Below, one piece after another: positions 36,567-46,159 of a DNA stretch of 64,000 nt. The notes beneath the pieces were generated by a model, which searched no databases, had not been told where the DNA came from, and was given only the letters and a program-made list of their open reading frames with translations. Both the position numbers and the translations under genes were made by a program. The first letter of the stretch is position 1. The number at the start of each line of letters is the position of its first letter. This stretch comes from an uncultured Acetatifactor sp. (GTDB lineage: Bacteria; Bacillota; Clostridia; Lachnospirales; Lachnospiraceae), in assembly GCA_947595925.1 (NCBI GenBank), contig CANQEV010000004.1:21459-85458 (forward strand). Reading direction: 5' to 3'.

Positions 36567-37979
36567 ATGAAACGATTTTTGAAACTTTTGCTTTTGCTGC
36601 TGGCTATGAACTATCCCCTTTTTTCGGAGGTCTGTTCCCTCCTGGGGAACGGGCCCCAAAGCCCCTTCTGGCTCAGCTTTGCCGTCCGCTTTCTCTCCAT
36701 CCCCATTTTCATTCTGATCGTGCTGGGGATGCTGTTTCTGGAGATACTGCCCCGCTATGAAAAGGGCCTGAGCGTCCGCCTGCAGATCCTCTCCGGCGGA
36801 TACGAGCTGATCGTCACCTCCTGCTGGGCCTTTTTTGTCGAGATCTTTCTCTATATCGCTTTGTTTGTCTGCCGCTCCCGGGGCCTTCTGGAATTTGCCT
36901 GGCGTCTGCGGGCGGGATCCGGCTTTCAGCTCAGCTCCACCGTGCTCATCCTCAACACCGTCGTGGCCGTAGTGGTGTTCCTCGTCCATTTTCAGAACGG
37001 TTTCTGGCGCACCGCCTTCTGTTCCAGCCAGCTGGGCGTCGCGATGCGTCTTCTGATGTTTTTCTTCTGGTGGCTCCCTCCGGTCAACCTGATCCTGTTC
37101 CATAAATGGATCTGCATCGTCCGTCGGGAACTGATCACCGCCCGGAACCGCTTCCTCCTGGATCAGACCCGGGTGGAGAACGCGGTCTGCCGCACCCGCT
37201 ATCCGGTGGTGATGGTCCACGGCATCTTTTTCCGGGACTGGCAGTACATGAACTACTGGGGCCGGATCCCTGCCGCCCTTAAGCGGAACGGTGCCACGGT
37301 ATTCTACGGAAAACAGCCCTCTTCCCTGCCCATCGCGGAGAGCGCCGCGGAACTCGCCCGGGAGATCCGGCGGATCCTGGCGGAGACCGGCGCGGAAAAG
37401 GTCAATATCATCGCCCACTCCAAGGGCGGTCTGGACTCCAGATACGCCGTCAGCAAGCTGGGACTGGCGGACTGCGTCGCCTCCCTGACGACGGTCAACA
37501 CGCCCCACCGGGGCTGTCAGTTTGCCGACGCCCTGCTGGGAAGCCTTCCAAAATGGCTGATCCATTTCGTGGAGGGACGGTACAACGCCCTCTTCCACGC
37601 CCTGGGGGACGAAAAACCCGATTTCCTGGGCGGCGTCACCGACTTGACGGCAGCCTCCTGCGCGGCCTTTAACAGGGAGGTCCCGGATTCCCCGGCCGTC
37701 TATTATCAGAGCGTCATGTCAAAGATGCGCTCCTGTTTCAGCTCCGGCTTTCCCCTGAACCTGAGCTATCTTCTGGCAAAAAAATACGAGGGGGACAACG
37801 ACGGGCTGGTGAGCGTCTCCTCCGCGTCCTGGGGGAACTATCTCGGTCTTCTGACCGCCGGGAAAAAAGGCATCTCCCACGCGGACATGATCGACCTCAC
37901 CCATAAGGACGTCAAGGGCTTTGACGTGAGCGAATTCTATGTCTCTCTCTTTTCCGGACTGAAGGAGAAGGGATTTTAG
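36567..37979 (+). CDS. Membrane-anchored alpha/beta hydrolase (triacylglycerol lipase-like)
   Basis: A 470-residue protein. The first about 190 residues contain four to five hydrophobic segments; the rest is an alpha/beta hydrolase. VVMVHGIFFRD is the oxyanion-hole segment, AHSKGGLDSRY holds the nucleophile serine (GxSxG variant, AHSKG), NTPHRG follows, and DNDGLVSV and SHADMIDLTH supply the likely Asp and His. This matches bacterial family I lipases, but with a polytopic membrane part instead of a signal peptide. ATG 36567 is chosen for the GGGAGG upstream; an earlier in-frame ATG (36477) would add a non-conserved tail. Confidence 0.78.
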   Translation: MKRFLKLLLLLLAMNYPLFSEVCSLLGNGPQSPFWLSFAVRFLSIPIFILIVLGMLFLEILPRYEKGLSVRLQILSGGYELIVTSCWAFFVEIFLYIALFVCRSRGLLEFAWRLRAGSGFQLSSTVLILNTVVAVVVFLVHFQNGFWRTAFCSSQLGVAMRLLMFFFWWLPPVNLILFHKWICIVRRELITARNRFLLDQTRVENAVCRTRYPVVMVHGIFFRDWQYMNYWGRIPAALKRNGATVFYGKQPSSLPIAESAAELAREIRRILAETGAEKVNIIAHSKGGLDSRYAVSKLGLADCVASLTTVNTPHRGCQFADALLGSLPKWLIHFVEGRYNALFHALGDEKPDFLGGVTDLTAASCAAFNREVPDSPAVYYQSVMSKMRSCFSSGFPLNLSYLLAKKYEGDNDGLVSVSSASWGNYLGLLTAGKKGISHADMIDLTHKDVKGFDVSEFYVSLFSGLKEKGF

Positions 37980-38021
37980 GGCGGCGTCAGAACCGCTCCT
38001 TTTCCCGCGGGAATTTCCATA

Positions 38022-38051
38022 TAGACAAAACCATCCGCGGCGTATTATAAT
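38022..38051 (+). promoter_or_regulatory. Promoter for the hybrid kinase/response regulator operon
   Basis: TAGACA (38022-38027), 18 bases, perfect TATAAT (38046-38051), about 60 bases before the kinase start. Confidence 0.65.
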
Positions 38052-38111
38052 CAAGTGAGATACGGTTGATCCGGTTATCACGCGTAAACAGCCGAAGGGG
38101 AGAAGATCCGT

Positions 38112-40985
38112 ATGACCATGTTTTTTATTTCCATAGAGATAATAGGGATCTGCGTCATCCTTTTTACCCTTGGACTCCTTGTCATGGGACAGGATTCCAA
38201 GGAGCAAAAACTGATGACTTTTTTTATGTGCGGGGCTCTGATCCAGAACAGCGGTTATCTTCTGGAACTCATGGCTCCCACTCTGGAAGCGGCCGTCACC
38301 GCCGCGAAGATCCAGTACATCGGTTCCATTTTCGTACCGCCCCTCTACTGCTGGTTCATCTATTACTACTGCTATGAAAAGGTTCCCATCCGGTTCCTGC
38401 GGGTTCTCGCAGTGATCGACGTGATCCTGCTGGCGGTGATCTTTACCTGCGACCATCATCAGCTGTACTATCGCAGCCTGGAATGGCTCTCTACCAAGGA
38501 CGGGCATCACTACATGCATATCGAATACGGTCCCGTCCACCTGATCTTCATGATCTTCGGATGCGCCGTTCCCTACGCCATGTCCTTTTATGCCCTGGTC
38601 CATGCCACGATCACGAAGCCTCAGCAGGCGGCGAGCCGTAAGTACAAGCTGATGATCCTGCTCTCCACGCTGCCCGTCCTCGCCCTCCTGTCCTATGTGC
38701 TGAAACTCACCTATGTCTTTGACCTGACTCCCTCGGCCGTAGGCATCGTCCTGGCCATGGTGGTGATCCTGGTCTGGAGCAGGCGCATCTACGATTTTCG
38801 GAGCCTGGCATCGGAAGTGGTGCTGAACAATATGGCGGACGGCGTTATCGCCCTGGACGACCAGAAGCGGATCGTCAGCTACAATCAGGCGGCCGCCTCC
38901 ATCTTCCCGGAGCTTGGCCCCCACTCCATCGGCGAAAACGTATCTTTTCTGCCGAATTTTCCCGAGGTGATCCTGGAGGAGGACGAGCAGAGGGAATTCC
39001 GTATCCAGGACCGTTTTTATGAGAGCCATGTGAAAAAGATTTCCGAAAAGAACATCGCGAACCAGGGCTATGTGATCCTTGTCCTGGACGTGACGGAGAC
39101 CCGGAACCACATCGAACTGATCAAGCACGTGCAGGAACAGGCGGAGCGCGCGAACATGGCAAAGAGTGAATTTCTGGCCAATATGTCCCACGAGATCCGC
39201 ACTCCCATGAACGCCATCGTCGGCCTGAGCGACATCATCATGGAGGAAAGCCGGGGCCGTAAGGTGTACTCCTACGCCAACGACATCAAGACCGCCTCCC
39301 ACAACCTTCTCGCCATTATCAACGACATCCTGGACCTCTCCAAGGTGGAGGCCGGAAAGATGGAGCTGGTTCTGACGAACTATTACTTGAAAAATATCGT
39401 CGGAAACCTGACGAGTATCATGAATATCAACGCTTCTCTCAACGGGCTTGTCATGAAATATGAATACGACGAAAACCTGCCCTGCCAGTACTGCGGCGAC
39501 GAGGGTCGGATCCGGCAGATCCTGATCAACCTTCTGAGCAACGCCGTGAAATTTACAAAGAAGGGTTACGTCAAGCTCTCCGTCAGCGGCTCTCCCGGGG
39601 AGGACGGCATGGAAAACCTGGTCTTCCGGGTAGAGGATACCGGCTGCGGCATCCGGCAGGAGGATCTGAAGATCATATTTGACGATTTCAAGCAGGCGGA
39701 TTCCCGCCGGAACCGCTCGGTGGAGGGAACGGGCCTCGGCCTGTCCATCACCAGGCATTTGGTAGAGCTGATGCAGGGTTCCATCGAGGTGGAAAGCGTT
39801 TACGGGGAGGGCACGGTCTTCACCGTGAGGATCCCCCAGAAGATTGTGGACAGCCGCACGCTGAAAGAAGTGCCGGACGTTCCGGATACCCAGGATACCC
39901 AGGAGCAGTTTCGTCCCTTTAAGGTCAACAGACCTTACGAAATCCTTGTGGTGGACGACAACATGGTCAACAGGCGCGTGGCGGTCGGTTTCTTAAAGCA
40001 TTATGGCTTCCAGCTCACGGAGGCCGCCAGCGGCCAGGAGGCCATCGATCTGGTGCGCAGAAACAGGTATGACATGATTTTTATGGACCACATGATGCCC
40101 GAGATGGACGGCGTGGAGGCCGTCCGCATCATCCGCCAGGACTGCGGCGAAAACGGAACGACGCCCACCATCATCGCCCTCACCGCCAACGCCATGGAAG
40201 GGGTCCGGGAAATGTTCCTGAAAAACGGTTTCCAGGATTTTCTGGCAAAGCCCCTGTACCGGAAACCCTTAAACGAGATCCTCGCGAAATGGATCCCGGA
40301 GGCGGACAGGGACTATCTGGAGGAACCCCCGGAAGAAAAAAGGATCGGCGGAAAACTGGACTTTTCCGACATCAACATAAACGGCATCGATATCAGCGAG
40401 GCGATGATCCACCATTCCGGCGAGGTTTCGGATTATCTGGAGCTTCTGCAGCTGTACTGTACGGACGGCAGACGAAAGATCACGCTTCTGCAGGAACTGT
40501 TTGAAAAGGAGGATTTCCAGACCTACGAGGTAGAGGTTCACGGCCTGAAGAGCGCATCGGCCAACATGGGTGCCATGACGCTCTCCGCCCTGGCGAAGGA
40601 TCACGAGTTTGCCGCAAAAGACGGAAATCTGGATTATATCCGCCTCCATTTCCAGGAACTGATCACCGCGTATGAAAACCAGATCCGACACATACAGAAT
40701 TATCTGGACCAGAACGTGGGCGGCTCCCAGGAACCCTCTTCCGGGGATAAGCCCGGCATAGAGGGCAATGCCCTGCTCCGCGAAATCCAGGAGGCTCTGA
40801 CGCTGCTGGAAACCTTCCACGCCAAGGAAAGCGCCGCAAAGATCGAATCGATCCGCAGACGCCGCCTGGATCCGGACGTGGACGCTTCCCTGAAGGAGAT
40901 CCGGGAACAGCTCCGCCTGTATGAAGACGACGCCGCCGAAGAAATGCTTCGAAAATTGATAGACCGACTGAAAAAGGAGACATAA
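38112..40985 (+). CDS. Hybrid sensor histidine kinase: 7TM, PAS, HisKA, HATPase, REC, HPt, C-terminal helical module
   Basis: A 957-residue phosphorelay kinase. Seven hydrophobic segments (1-225) match the N-terminal 7TM sensor type. A PAS-like domain (about 235-330) follows, then HisKA with H360 (MSHEIRTP), HATPase (N-box NLLSNAVKF, DTGCGI, EGTGLGLS), a REC domain with D659 (FMDHMMPEMDG) and an HPt domain with H810 (VHGLKSAS). After the HPt comes a charged helical tail (about 887-953), also seen in the response regulator next door and in the kinase at 57067-59904. AAGGGGAG precedes the ATG. The response regulator starts 2 bases downstream, so the two form one operon. Confidence 0.9.
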   Translation: MTMFFISIEIIGICVILFTLGLLVMGQDSKEQKLMTFFMCGALIQNSGYLLELMAPTLEAAVTAAKIQYIGSIFVPPLYCWFIYYYCYEKVPIRFLRVLAVIDVILLAVIFTCDHHQLYYRSLEWLSTKDGHHYMHIEYGPVHLIFMIFGCAVPYAMSFYALVHATITKPQQAASRKYKLMILLSTLPVLALLSYVLKLTYVFDLTPSAVGIVLAMVVILVWSRRIYDFRSLASEVVLNNMADGVIALDDQKRIVSYNQAAASIFPELGPHSIGENVSFLPNFPEVILEEDEQREFRIQDRFYESHVKKISEKNIANQGYVILVLDVTETRNHIELIKHVQEQAERANMAKSEFLANMSHEIRTPMNAIVGLSDIIMEESRGRKVYSYANDIKTASHNLLAIINDILDLSKVEAGKMELVLTNYYLKNIVGNLTSIMNINASLNGLVMKYEYDENLPCQYCGDEGRIRQILINLLSNAVKFTKKGYVKLSVSGSPGEDGMENLVFRVEDTGCGIRQEDLKIIFDDFKQADSRRNRSVEGTGLGLSITRHLVELMQGSIEVESVYGEGTVFTVRIPQKIVDSRTLKEVPDVPDTQDTQEQFRPFKVNRPYEILVVDDNMVNRRVAVGFLKHYGFQLTEAASGQEAIDLVRRNRYDMIFMDHMMPEMDGVEAVRIIRQDCGENGTTPTIIALTANAMEGVREMFLKNGFQDFLAKPLYRKPLNEILAKWIPEADRDYLEEPPEEKRIGGKLDFSDININGIDISEAMIHHSGEVSDYLELLQLYCTDGRRKITLLQELFEKEDFQTYEVEVHGLKSASANMGAMTLSALAKDHEFAAKDGNLDYIRLHFQELITAYENQIRHIQNYLDQNVGGSQEPSSGDKPGIEGNALLREIQEALTLLETFHAKESAAKIESIRRRRLDPDVDASLKEIREQLRLYEDDAAEEMLRKLIDRLKKET

Positions 40986-40987
40986 GC

Positions 40988-41854
40988 ATGGAAAACAAAC
41001 TTCGAATTCTGGCCGTGGACGACAATATCATCAATCTCGCGACCATAGAGCAGGAACTCAAGACAAAATATGAGATCATCACCATGAATTCCGGCTTCAG
41101 AGCCATACAGTACCTCAAGACCGCCCGGCCCGACCTGATCCTGCTGGACATCCAGATGGCGCTGAAGGACGGCATCGAGACGCTGAAAGAGATCCGCACC
41201 ATGGAGAACGGCGCCAATATCCCGGTGATCATGCTGACCTCCAAGCAGGACAAGGAAAGCATTCTGGAGAGCTCCAGGCTGGGGGCCTTCGACTACGTCT
41301 TAAAGCCCTTCAAGACCGAGGATCTGCAGGAGCGGATCATCCGGACCTTAAAAAGGGCGGGCGTCATAGAGGTGAAAGAAAGCGAAATCTACGAAAAGGT
41401 CAAGGATGTGGAGGCGGAGATCCGGGACGGCAACATCAAAAATGCCATCACCAAACTGGACGAGATCCTGCACTTTAAGATTGATGAAGAGATCTCCGGC
41501 CGCCTGCAGAACGCCCGGTTCCGGCTGAAAAGCGAAGACACCCAGACCGCTCTCCGTCTGCTGGAGAGGGTGGTAAAGATTCTGGAGCGTTTCATTCACG
41601 AGGAGACTGTCACAAAGCTTCCCATCTCCAACCGGGATATCTTTGAATGGCTGAAACGCGTTCTGAACGACCTGGAAAACTTCCGGGTCCGCGAGGCTTC
41701 CAAGAAACTGGAGAATCTTCAGAGCTATCTCCTGCCCCCCGACATCCAGAAATTCTGCGAGACGATCCAGGCCCACCTGGAGGAATACGACGACGGAGCC
41801 GCCGAGGACGAACTTCGGCAGAAGTTATCCACCATGATGACGCCTCCAAACTGA
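40988..41854 (+). CDS. Response regulator with C-terminal helical module
   Basis: A 288-residue protein. Residues 1-125 are a receiver domain with the acidic pair D11/D12, phosphoacceptor D54 (LLDIQMALKDG), T84 and K106 (KPF). The loop after D54 reads MALKDG rather than the usual MPxMDG. The remaining 160 residues are all-helical and lack a DNA-binding or enzyme motif. They contain one or two copies (135-200 weak, 218-283 clear) of the helical tail found at the end of the upstream kinase. The output is unknown; a protein-interaction role in the phosphorelay is the simplest inference. It directly follows the kinase gene with GGAGA as ribosome site. Confidence 0.85.
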   Translation: MENKLRILAVDDNIINLATIEQELKTKYEIITMNSGFRAIQYLKTARPDLILLDIQMALKDGIETLKEIRTMENGANIPVIMLTSKQDKESILESSRLGAFDYVLKPFKTEDLQERIIRTLKRAGVIEVKESEIYEKVKDVEAEIRDGNIKNAITKLDEILHFKIDEEISGRLQNARFRLKSEDTQTALRLLERVVKILERFIHEETVTKLPISNRDIFEWLKRVLNDLENFRVREASKKLENLQSYLLPPDIQKFCETIQAHLEEYDDGAAEDELRQKLSTMMTPPN

Positions 41855-41865
41855 TCAGCTGCATC

Positions 41866-41911
41866 AAAAAAGCCCGCTGGGCGGCCCCAGAGCCGCATCC
41901 ACGGGCTTATT
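41866..41911. terminator. Terminator between response regulator and amidase
   Basis: GCCCGCTGG, GCGGC and their complements GCCGC, CCACGGGC form a nested hairpin, with a run of A before and TTATTTCTT after. It can stop both converging transcripts. Confidence 0.75.
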
Positions 41912-41926
41912 TCTTACAGGCATTTC

Positions 41927-42451
41927 TTACAGACTTTTCAGGATCCCCTCGGCGATGGCGTCCGCAGTCTCATCAAAACGCTGGTCCAGAAGGGCGTTGT
42001 CCCGGTCCGTGTTGAGAAATCCCACTTCCACAAGCAGAGCCGGCATGACTGTCTGATGCAGCACCGCGAGATCCCTCCTCTCCTGCAGGCCCTGATCCGC
42101 AAAGCCTACTCTCTCCAACTCTTCGTTGACGTTCCGCGCCATTCTCGCCGCCGCGCCGTTTCGGTCGTACACCAATGTCTCCACACCGCTGTACTGGTTC
42201 GGGTAGGGGCTGGAATTGCGGTGTATGGATACAAAGTAATCCGCTCCCACCTGATTGCCCTCCAGGGCTTTCTGGGCCGGGGCCTCATAGATATCCGTAA
42301 TCCGGGTGTAATAGACCTCCTGTCCCCTGTTCTCTAAGACAGCGCCCACCGCCAGGGCCAGCGCCAGCGCGTCGTCCTTCTCCCGCCGTCCCTGATAGAC
42401 GGCGCCGAAATCCTCGCCGCCGTGCCCCGCATCCAAAACGATCAAAGCCAT
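41927..42451 (-). CDS. N-acetylmuramoyl-L-alanine amidase (Amidase_3), cytosolic-looking
   Basis: A 174-residue protein that is just the Amidase_3 catalytic domain. Zinc ligands are H10 (LDAGHGG), E24 and H77 (FVSIHRNS); E142 (LVEVGFLN) is the catalytic glutamate. The family cuts the bond between muramic acid and L-alanine. There is no signal peptide, membrane anchor or wall-binding repeat, so release by mother-cell lysis or a non-classical route would be needed for action on peptidoglycan; small sporulation amidases of this kind exist. GGGGAGG precedes ATG 42451. Confidence 0.88.
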   Translation of the reverse strand: MALIVLDAGHGGEDFGAVYQGRREKDDALALALAVGAVLENRGQEVYYTRITDIYEAPAQKALEGNQVGADYFVSIHRNSSPYPNQYSGVETLVYDRNGAAARMARNVNEELERVGFADQGLQERRDLAVLHQTVMPALLVEVGFLNTDRDNALLDQRFDETADAIAEGILKSL

Positions 42452-42526
42452 AAAAGAGCCTCCCCGTTTTTCTTATTCTATGCGCGGCAGCCTTTCAAAG
42501 TTCGCTCTGGAGCCGTCTGCCCTCTT

Positions 42527-44284
42527 TCACCCCGCAAACTGGCTGTTATACAGATTCGCGTAGAAACCGTTCCGGGCCAGCAGACTCTCGTGGTCGCCCT
42601 GCTCGATGATGTTTCCGTCCTTCATGACGAGGATGATATCCGCCTCCCGGATGGTGGAGAGCCTGTGGGCCACGATGAAGCTGGTCCGCCCCTCCATCAT
42701 CTTCGCAAACGCGTTCTGGATCTTCATCTCCGTCCGGGTGTCGATGGAGGACGTGGCCTCGTCCAGGATCAGCATGGGCGGCAGACAGAGCATCACCCTG
42801 GCGATGCAGAGAAGCTGTTTCTGCCCCTGGGACAGACTGCCGCCATCCTCCGTGATAACCGTGTGATACCCCTGGGGAAGGCGCTTGATAAAGCTGTGTG
42901 CATGGGCGGCCTTTGCGGCGGCGACGGCCTCTTCCTCCGTAGCCTCCGGCCTGCCCATCCGGATATTGTCCAGGATGCTGCCGCCCCGCAGCCAGGTCTC
43001 CTGGAGGACCATGCCATAGTTGGTTCGCAGGGATCCCCGGGTCAGATGCCGGATATCCGTGCCGTCCACCGATATGCTCCCCCGGTCCACGTCATAGAAC
43101 CGCATGAGCAGATTGATCACGGTGGTCTTTCCGCAGCCGGTAGGGCCCACGATGGCCACTCTCTGTCCCGGACGCACTTTCAGGTTCAGGTTTTCGATCA
43201 GCTTCCGGTCCGGAACATAGCTGAAGCAGACGTCTTCCAGCTCCACTCTCCCCTTCGCCTGCTCCAGGACCGCCGCGTCCGCATCCTCCGGCGTCTGGGG
43301 CTCCTGGTCGATCAGGGCGAACACCCTGGCAGCGCAGGCGAAAGCGTTCTGAAGCTCCGTGATCACCCCGGATATCTCGTTAAAGGGCTTCGTATACTGG
43401 TTCGCATAGCTCAGGAAACAGGACAGCCTGCCCACGGTGATCCCGCCGCCCACGGCAAAGAACGCGCCGAAGATCCCCACGCCCGCATACACGATACTGT
43501 TGACAAACCGGGTGCAGGGATTCGTCAGGGAGGAGAAAAAGATGGCCTTCAGGGAGCACTTCTGCAGCCTCTCGTTGATCTCCCCAAACTGATCCTTCAC
43601 CGCCTGTTCCCGGGAGAACGTCCTGACGATCTTCTGACTCCCCACCATCTCTTCAATGAGGGCGGTCTGTTCCCCCCTGGTCTTACTCTGTTCCAGGAAC
43701 ATGTCGTGGGTCCTGGTGGCGATGAATTTTGCCACCAGGAAGGACAGGGGCGTGATGCAGACCACCACCAGGGTGATGGGAATGTTGTAGATCAGCATGA
43801 AGACCAGGGTGCCTCCGATGGTGAGCACGCCGGTAAACAGCTGGGTAAAGCCCATGAGGAGCCCGTCCGCCAGGGTGTCCACGTCCGCGATGACGCGGCT
43901 CACCACATCCCCCGCCGCGTGGGCGTCCAGGTAACTCAGGGGCAGGATCTCGATCTTCGCGAAGGCGTCCTTTCTTACGTCCTGCACCACATGGTAACAG
44001 ATGTAATTGTTGCAGGTATTCATGACCCACTGGGCCAGCGCCGTGAGGATCACGGCGACGCCGATCTTTTTTACGATCTTCAGGATCCCCGCCAGATCCA
44101 CCAGTCCGACGTCGATCATCAGGTCCACCGCGTCGCCGGTCAGGATGGGAATGTAAAGGGTCAGCGCCACGGTCACAGCGGCAAGGAGCAGGGAGAGAAG
44201 CGCCATGAACTTGTACTTTCCGATATAGTGCAGCGTCTTCTTCCAGGTAGTTTTCTTATCTGGGGAAACGACATTCTTCGCCAT
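42527..44284 (-). CDS. ABC exporter subunit (heterodimeric multidrug/lipid type) with altered signature motif
   Basis: A 585-residue half-transporter: six transmembrane helices (about 1-320) followed by an ATPase domain with Walker A GPTGCGKTT, Walker B LILDEATSS (catalytic Glu present) and H-loop AHRLST. The ABC signature reads SLSQGQKQ instead of LSGGQ. Its partner, upstream by zero bases, has the complementary defect (Asp in place of the catalytic Glu). This matches heterodimeric exporters of the BmrCD/TM287-288 type, where one of two ATP sites is degenerate. The substrate cannot be told from sequence. Confidence 0.9.
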   Translation of the reverse strand: MAKNVVSPDKKTTWKKTLHYIGKYKFMALLSLLLAAVTVALTLYIPILTGDAVDLMIDVGLVDLAGILKIVKKIGVAVILTALAQWVMNTCNNYICYHVVQDVRKDAFAKIEILPLSYLDAHAAGDVVSRVIADVDTLADGLLMGFTQLFTGVLTIGGTLVFMLIYNIPITLVVVCITPLSFLVAKFIATRTHDMFLEQSKTRGEQTALIEEMVGSQKIVRTFSREQAVKDQFGEINERLQKCSLKAIFFSSLTNPCTRFVNSIVYAGVGIFGAFFAVGGGITVGRLSCFLSYANQYTKPFNEISGVITELQNAFACAARVFALIDQEPQTPEDADAAVLEQAKGRVELEDVCFSYVPDRKLIENLNLKVRPGQRVAIVGPTGCGKTTVINLLMRFYDVDRGSISVDGTDIRHLTRGSLRTNYGMVLQETWLRGGSILDNIRMGRPEATEEEAVAAAKAAHAHSFIKRLPQGYHTVITEDGGSLSQGQKQLLCIARVMLCLPPMLILDEATSSIDTRTEMKIQNAFAKMMEGRTSFIVAHRLSTIREADIILVMKDGNIIEQGDHESLLARNGFYANLYNSQFAG

Positions 44285-46159
44285 TTATCTGCTCCTCCTC
44301 TCTTCGGGATACTGGGAATAATAGATCTCCTGGTACACCTGGCAGTCTCTCAGGAGTTCCTCATGGGTTCCCATGCCCGCCAGCCTTCCGTCGTCCAGTA
44401 CAAGGATCTTGTCCGCGTGCCGGATGCTGGACGCCCTCTGGGACACGATGAAGGTGGTGGTCCTGTCCTCCAGGCTCCTGAGGGACTGCCGGAGCTTTGC
44501 GTCCGTCGCATAGTCCAGTGCCGAAGCGCTGTCGTCCAGGATCAGGATCTCCGGATCCCGCACCAGGGCCCTGGCGATGGTCAGCCTTTGCTTTTGCCCG
44601 CCGGAGAGGTTCCGGCCGTTCTGGGCCACCTCCGCGTCCAGCCTGCCTTCTTTTCCTTCTACGATCTCCTTCGCCTGGGCCAGCTCCAGCGCCCGCCACA
44701 GCTCTTCCTCCGAGGCGTCAGGCTTTCCCCAGAGAAGATTCGAGCGGATCGTCCCCGCAAAGAGCGCCGCCTTCTGGGGCACCACGCCCATGCGGCTCCG
44801 ATGGGCGTTCTCGTCATATTCCCTCAGGTCCTTCCCCTCCAATAAAATCCTTCCCTCCGTCACCGGATAAAAGCCCGGGATCAGGTTTACCAGGGAGGTC
44901 TTTCCGGAGCCGGTGCCGCCGATGATTCCCACCGTATCCCCCTTGTCCACCGTGAAGCTGACATCCTCCAGGGTCTTTTCCCCGGCTCCCCGGTAGGTCA
45001 GGGAAACATGTTCGAAGCATAGGTAGGGGAAGGATCCGTTCTCTGATCCGGTCTGCTCTCCAGCCTCCGACCCGTTCTTTAATTTTTTCTCCTCGTCTGC
45101 TTTCTCTCCAGCGCTGATGCCTGTCTGCCGTTCTGTCAGTTCCTCATGGCTTGCGCCCGCCTTCAAGTCTGTCTTCAGCCCTGTCTGCTCTCCCGCATCC
45201 TTCTGTCTTTCGCTCTCCCCGCCGATGGTAAAGACGGCGGCGACACGGTCCGCGCAGGCCATGGCCTTCGTCATCAGAATGATCAGGTTTGCCAGCTTCA
45301 CCAGCTCTACCAGGATCTGGGACATATAGTTCAGGATCGCCACCACCTGGCCCTGGGTGAGCTCGCCCAAATTGACCTTCAGCGCCCCCTTGTAGATCAG
45401 AAGCATCACGGCGGCGTTTACGATGATATAAGTGACCGGGTTCATGCAGGCGCTGATCTTCCCCACGAACATCTGCATGTTGGTCAGGGCCTGATTGCTC
45501 TCCTGGAACCGCTTTTCCTCCGTCTCCTCCTGGTGGAAAGCGCGGATCACCCGGACGCCGGTGAGATTCTCCCGGGTGATGCCCAGCGTCCTGTCCAGCC
45601 CGCTCTGCACTTTTTTATAGAGGGGCATGGTCACCAGCATGATGCCGAACACCACCACCGCCAGGGCCGGGATCGTCACCACGAAGATCATCGCCATCCT
45701 GACGTCGATGGTAAACGCCATAATCATGGCGCCGAACACGATAATGGGGGACCGAAGGAACAGCCGGAGCGTCATGTTCACGCCGGACTGCACCTGATTG
45801 ATGTCGCTGGTCAGCCGCGTGATCATGGTGGAGGTTCCAGCCTGGTCCATGTCCGTAAAGCTGAGATCCTCGATATGTCCAAAGAGCGCCGCCCGGAGCT
45901 TTGTGGAAAATCCCACCGCCGCCTTCGCCGCAAAAAACTGGGCCGTCACAGATGACGCCAGACCCACCAGGGCCAGCCCGATCAGACAGAGCCCCATCTT
46001 CAGAATATAGCCCTTGTCCTGGTTCGCGATGCCGACGTCAATGATATTTGCCATGACTAACGGCACCAGAAGTTCAAAGGCGGCCTCCAGCAGCTTAAAC
46101 AGCGGTGCCAGAACGCACTCCTTCTTATAATCCCTCAGATAAACAATCAATCGCTTCAT
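44285..46159 (-). CDS. ABC exporter subunit with degenerate Walker B
   Basis: A 624-residue half-transporter. Six transmembrane helices precede an ATPase domain with Walker A GGTGSGKTS, signature LSGGQKQ, and Walker B LILDDSASALD, in which Asp replaces the catalytic Glu. A polar insertion of about 60 residues rich in Glu, Lys, Gly and Ser lies between the membrane and ATPase domains (about 315-375). Together with the downstream subunit it forms a heterodimer with one degenerate site. ATG 46159 overlaps the transferase gene by 4 bases and has GAGGA upstream; an in-frame start at 46219 is not needed. Confidence 0.9.
   Translation of the reverse strand: MKRLIVYLRDYKKECVLAPLFKLLEAAFELLVPLVMANIIDVGIANQDKGYILKMGLCLIGLALVGLASSVTAQFFAAKAAVGFSTKLRAALFGHIEDLSFTDMDQAGTSTMITRLTSDINQVQSGVNMTLRLFLRSPIIVFGAMIMAFTIDVRMAMIFVVTIPALAVVVFGIMLVTMPLYKKVQSGLDRTLGITRENLTGVRVIRAFHQEETEEKRFQESNQALTNMQMFVGKISACMNPVTYIIVNAAVMLLIYKGALKVNLGELTQGQVVAILNYMSQILVELVKLANLIILMTKAMACADRVAAVFTIGGESERQKDAGEQTGLKTDLKAGASHEELTERQTGISAGEKADEEKKLKNGSEAGEQTGSENGSFPYLCFEHVSLTYRGAGEKTLEDVSFTVDKGDTVGIIGGTGSGKTSLVNLIPGFYPVTEGRILLEGKDLREYDENAHRSRMGVVPQKAALFAGTIRSNLLWGKPDASEEELWRALELAQAKEIVEGKEGRLDAEVAQNGRNLSGGQKQRLTIARALVRDPEILILDDSASALDYATDAKLRQSLRSLEDRTTTFIVSQRASSIRHADKILVLDDGRLAGMGTHEELLRDCQVYQEIYYSQYPEERRSR

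Noticed and set aside
37719..39758. A 679-codon minus-strand open frame opposite lipase and kinase genes
   Set aside because: It crosses two real genes on the other strand and has shadow-type composition.
42422..44845. An 807-codon plus-strand open frame opposite the ABC exporter genes
   Set aside because: It is antisense to two clear ABC subunits, and its His/Gln/Leu-rich product is typical of the reverse of GC-rich coding sequence.
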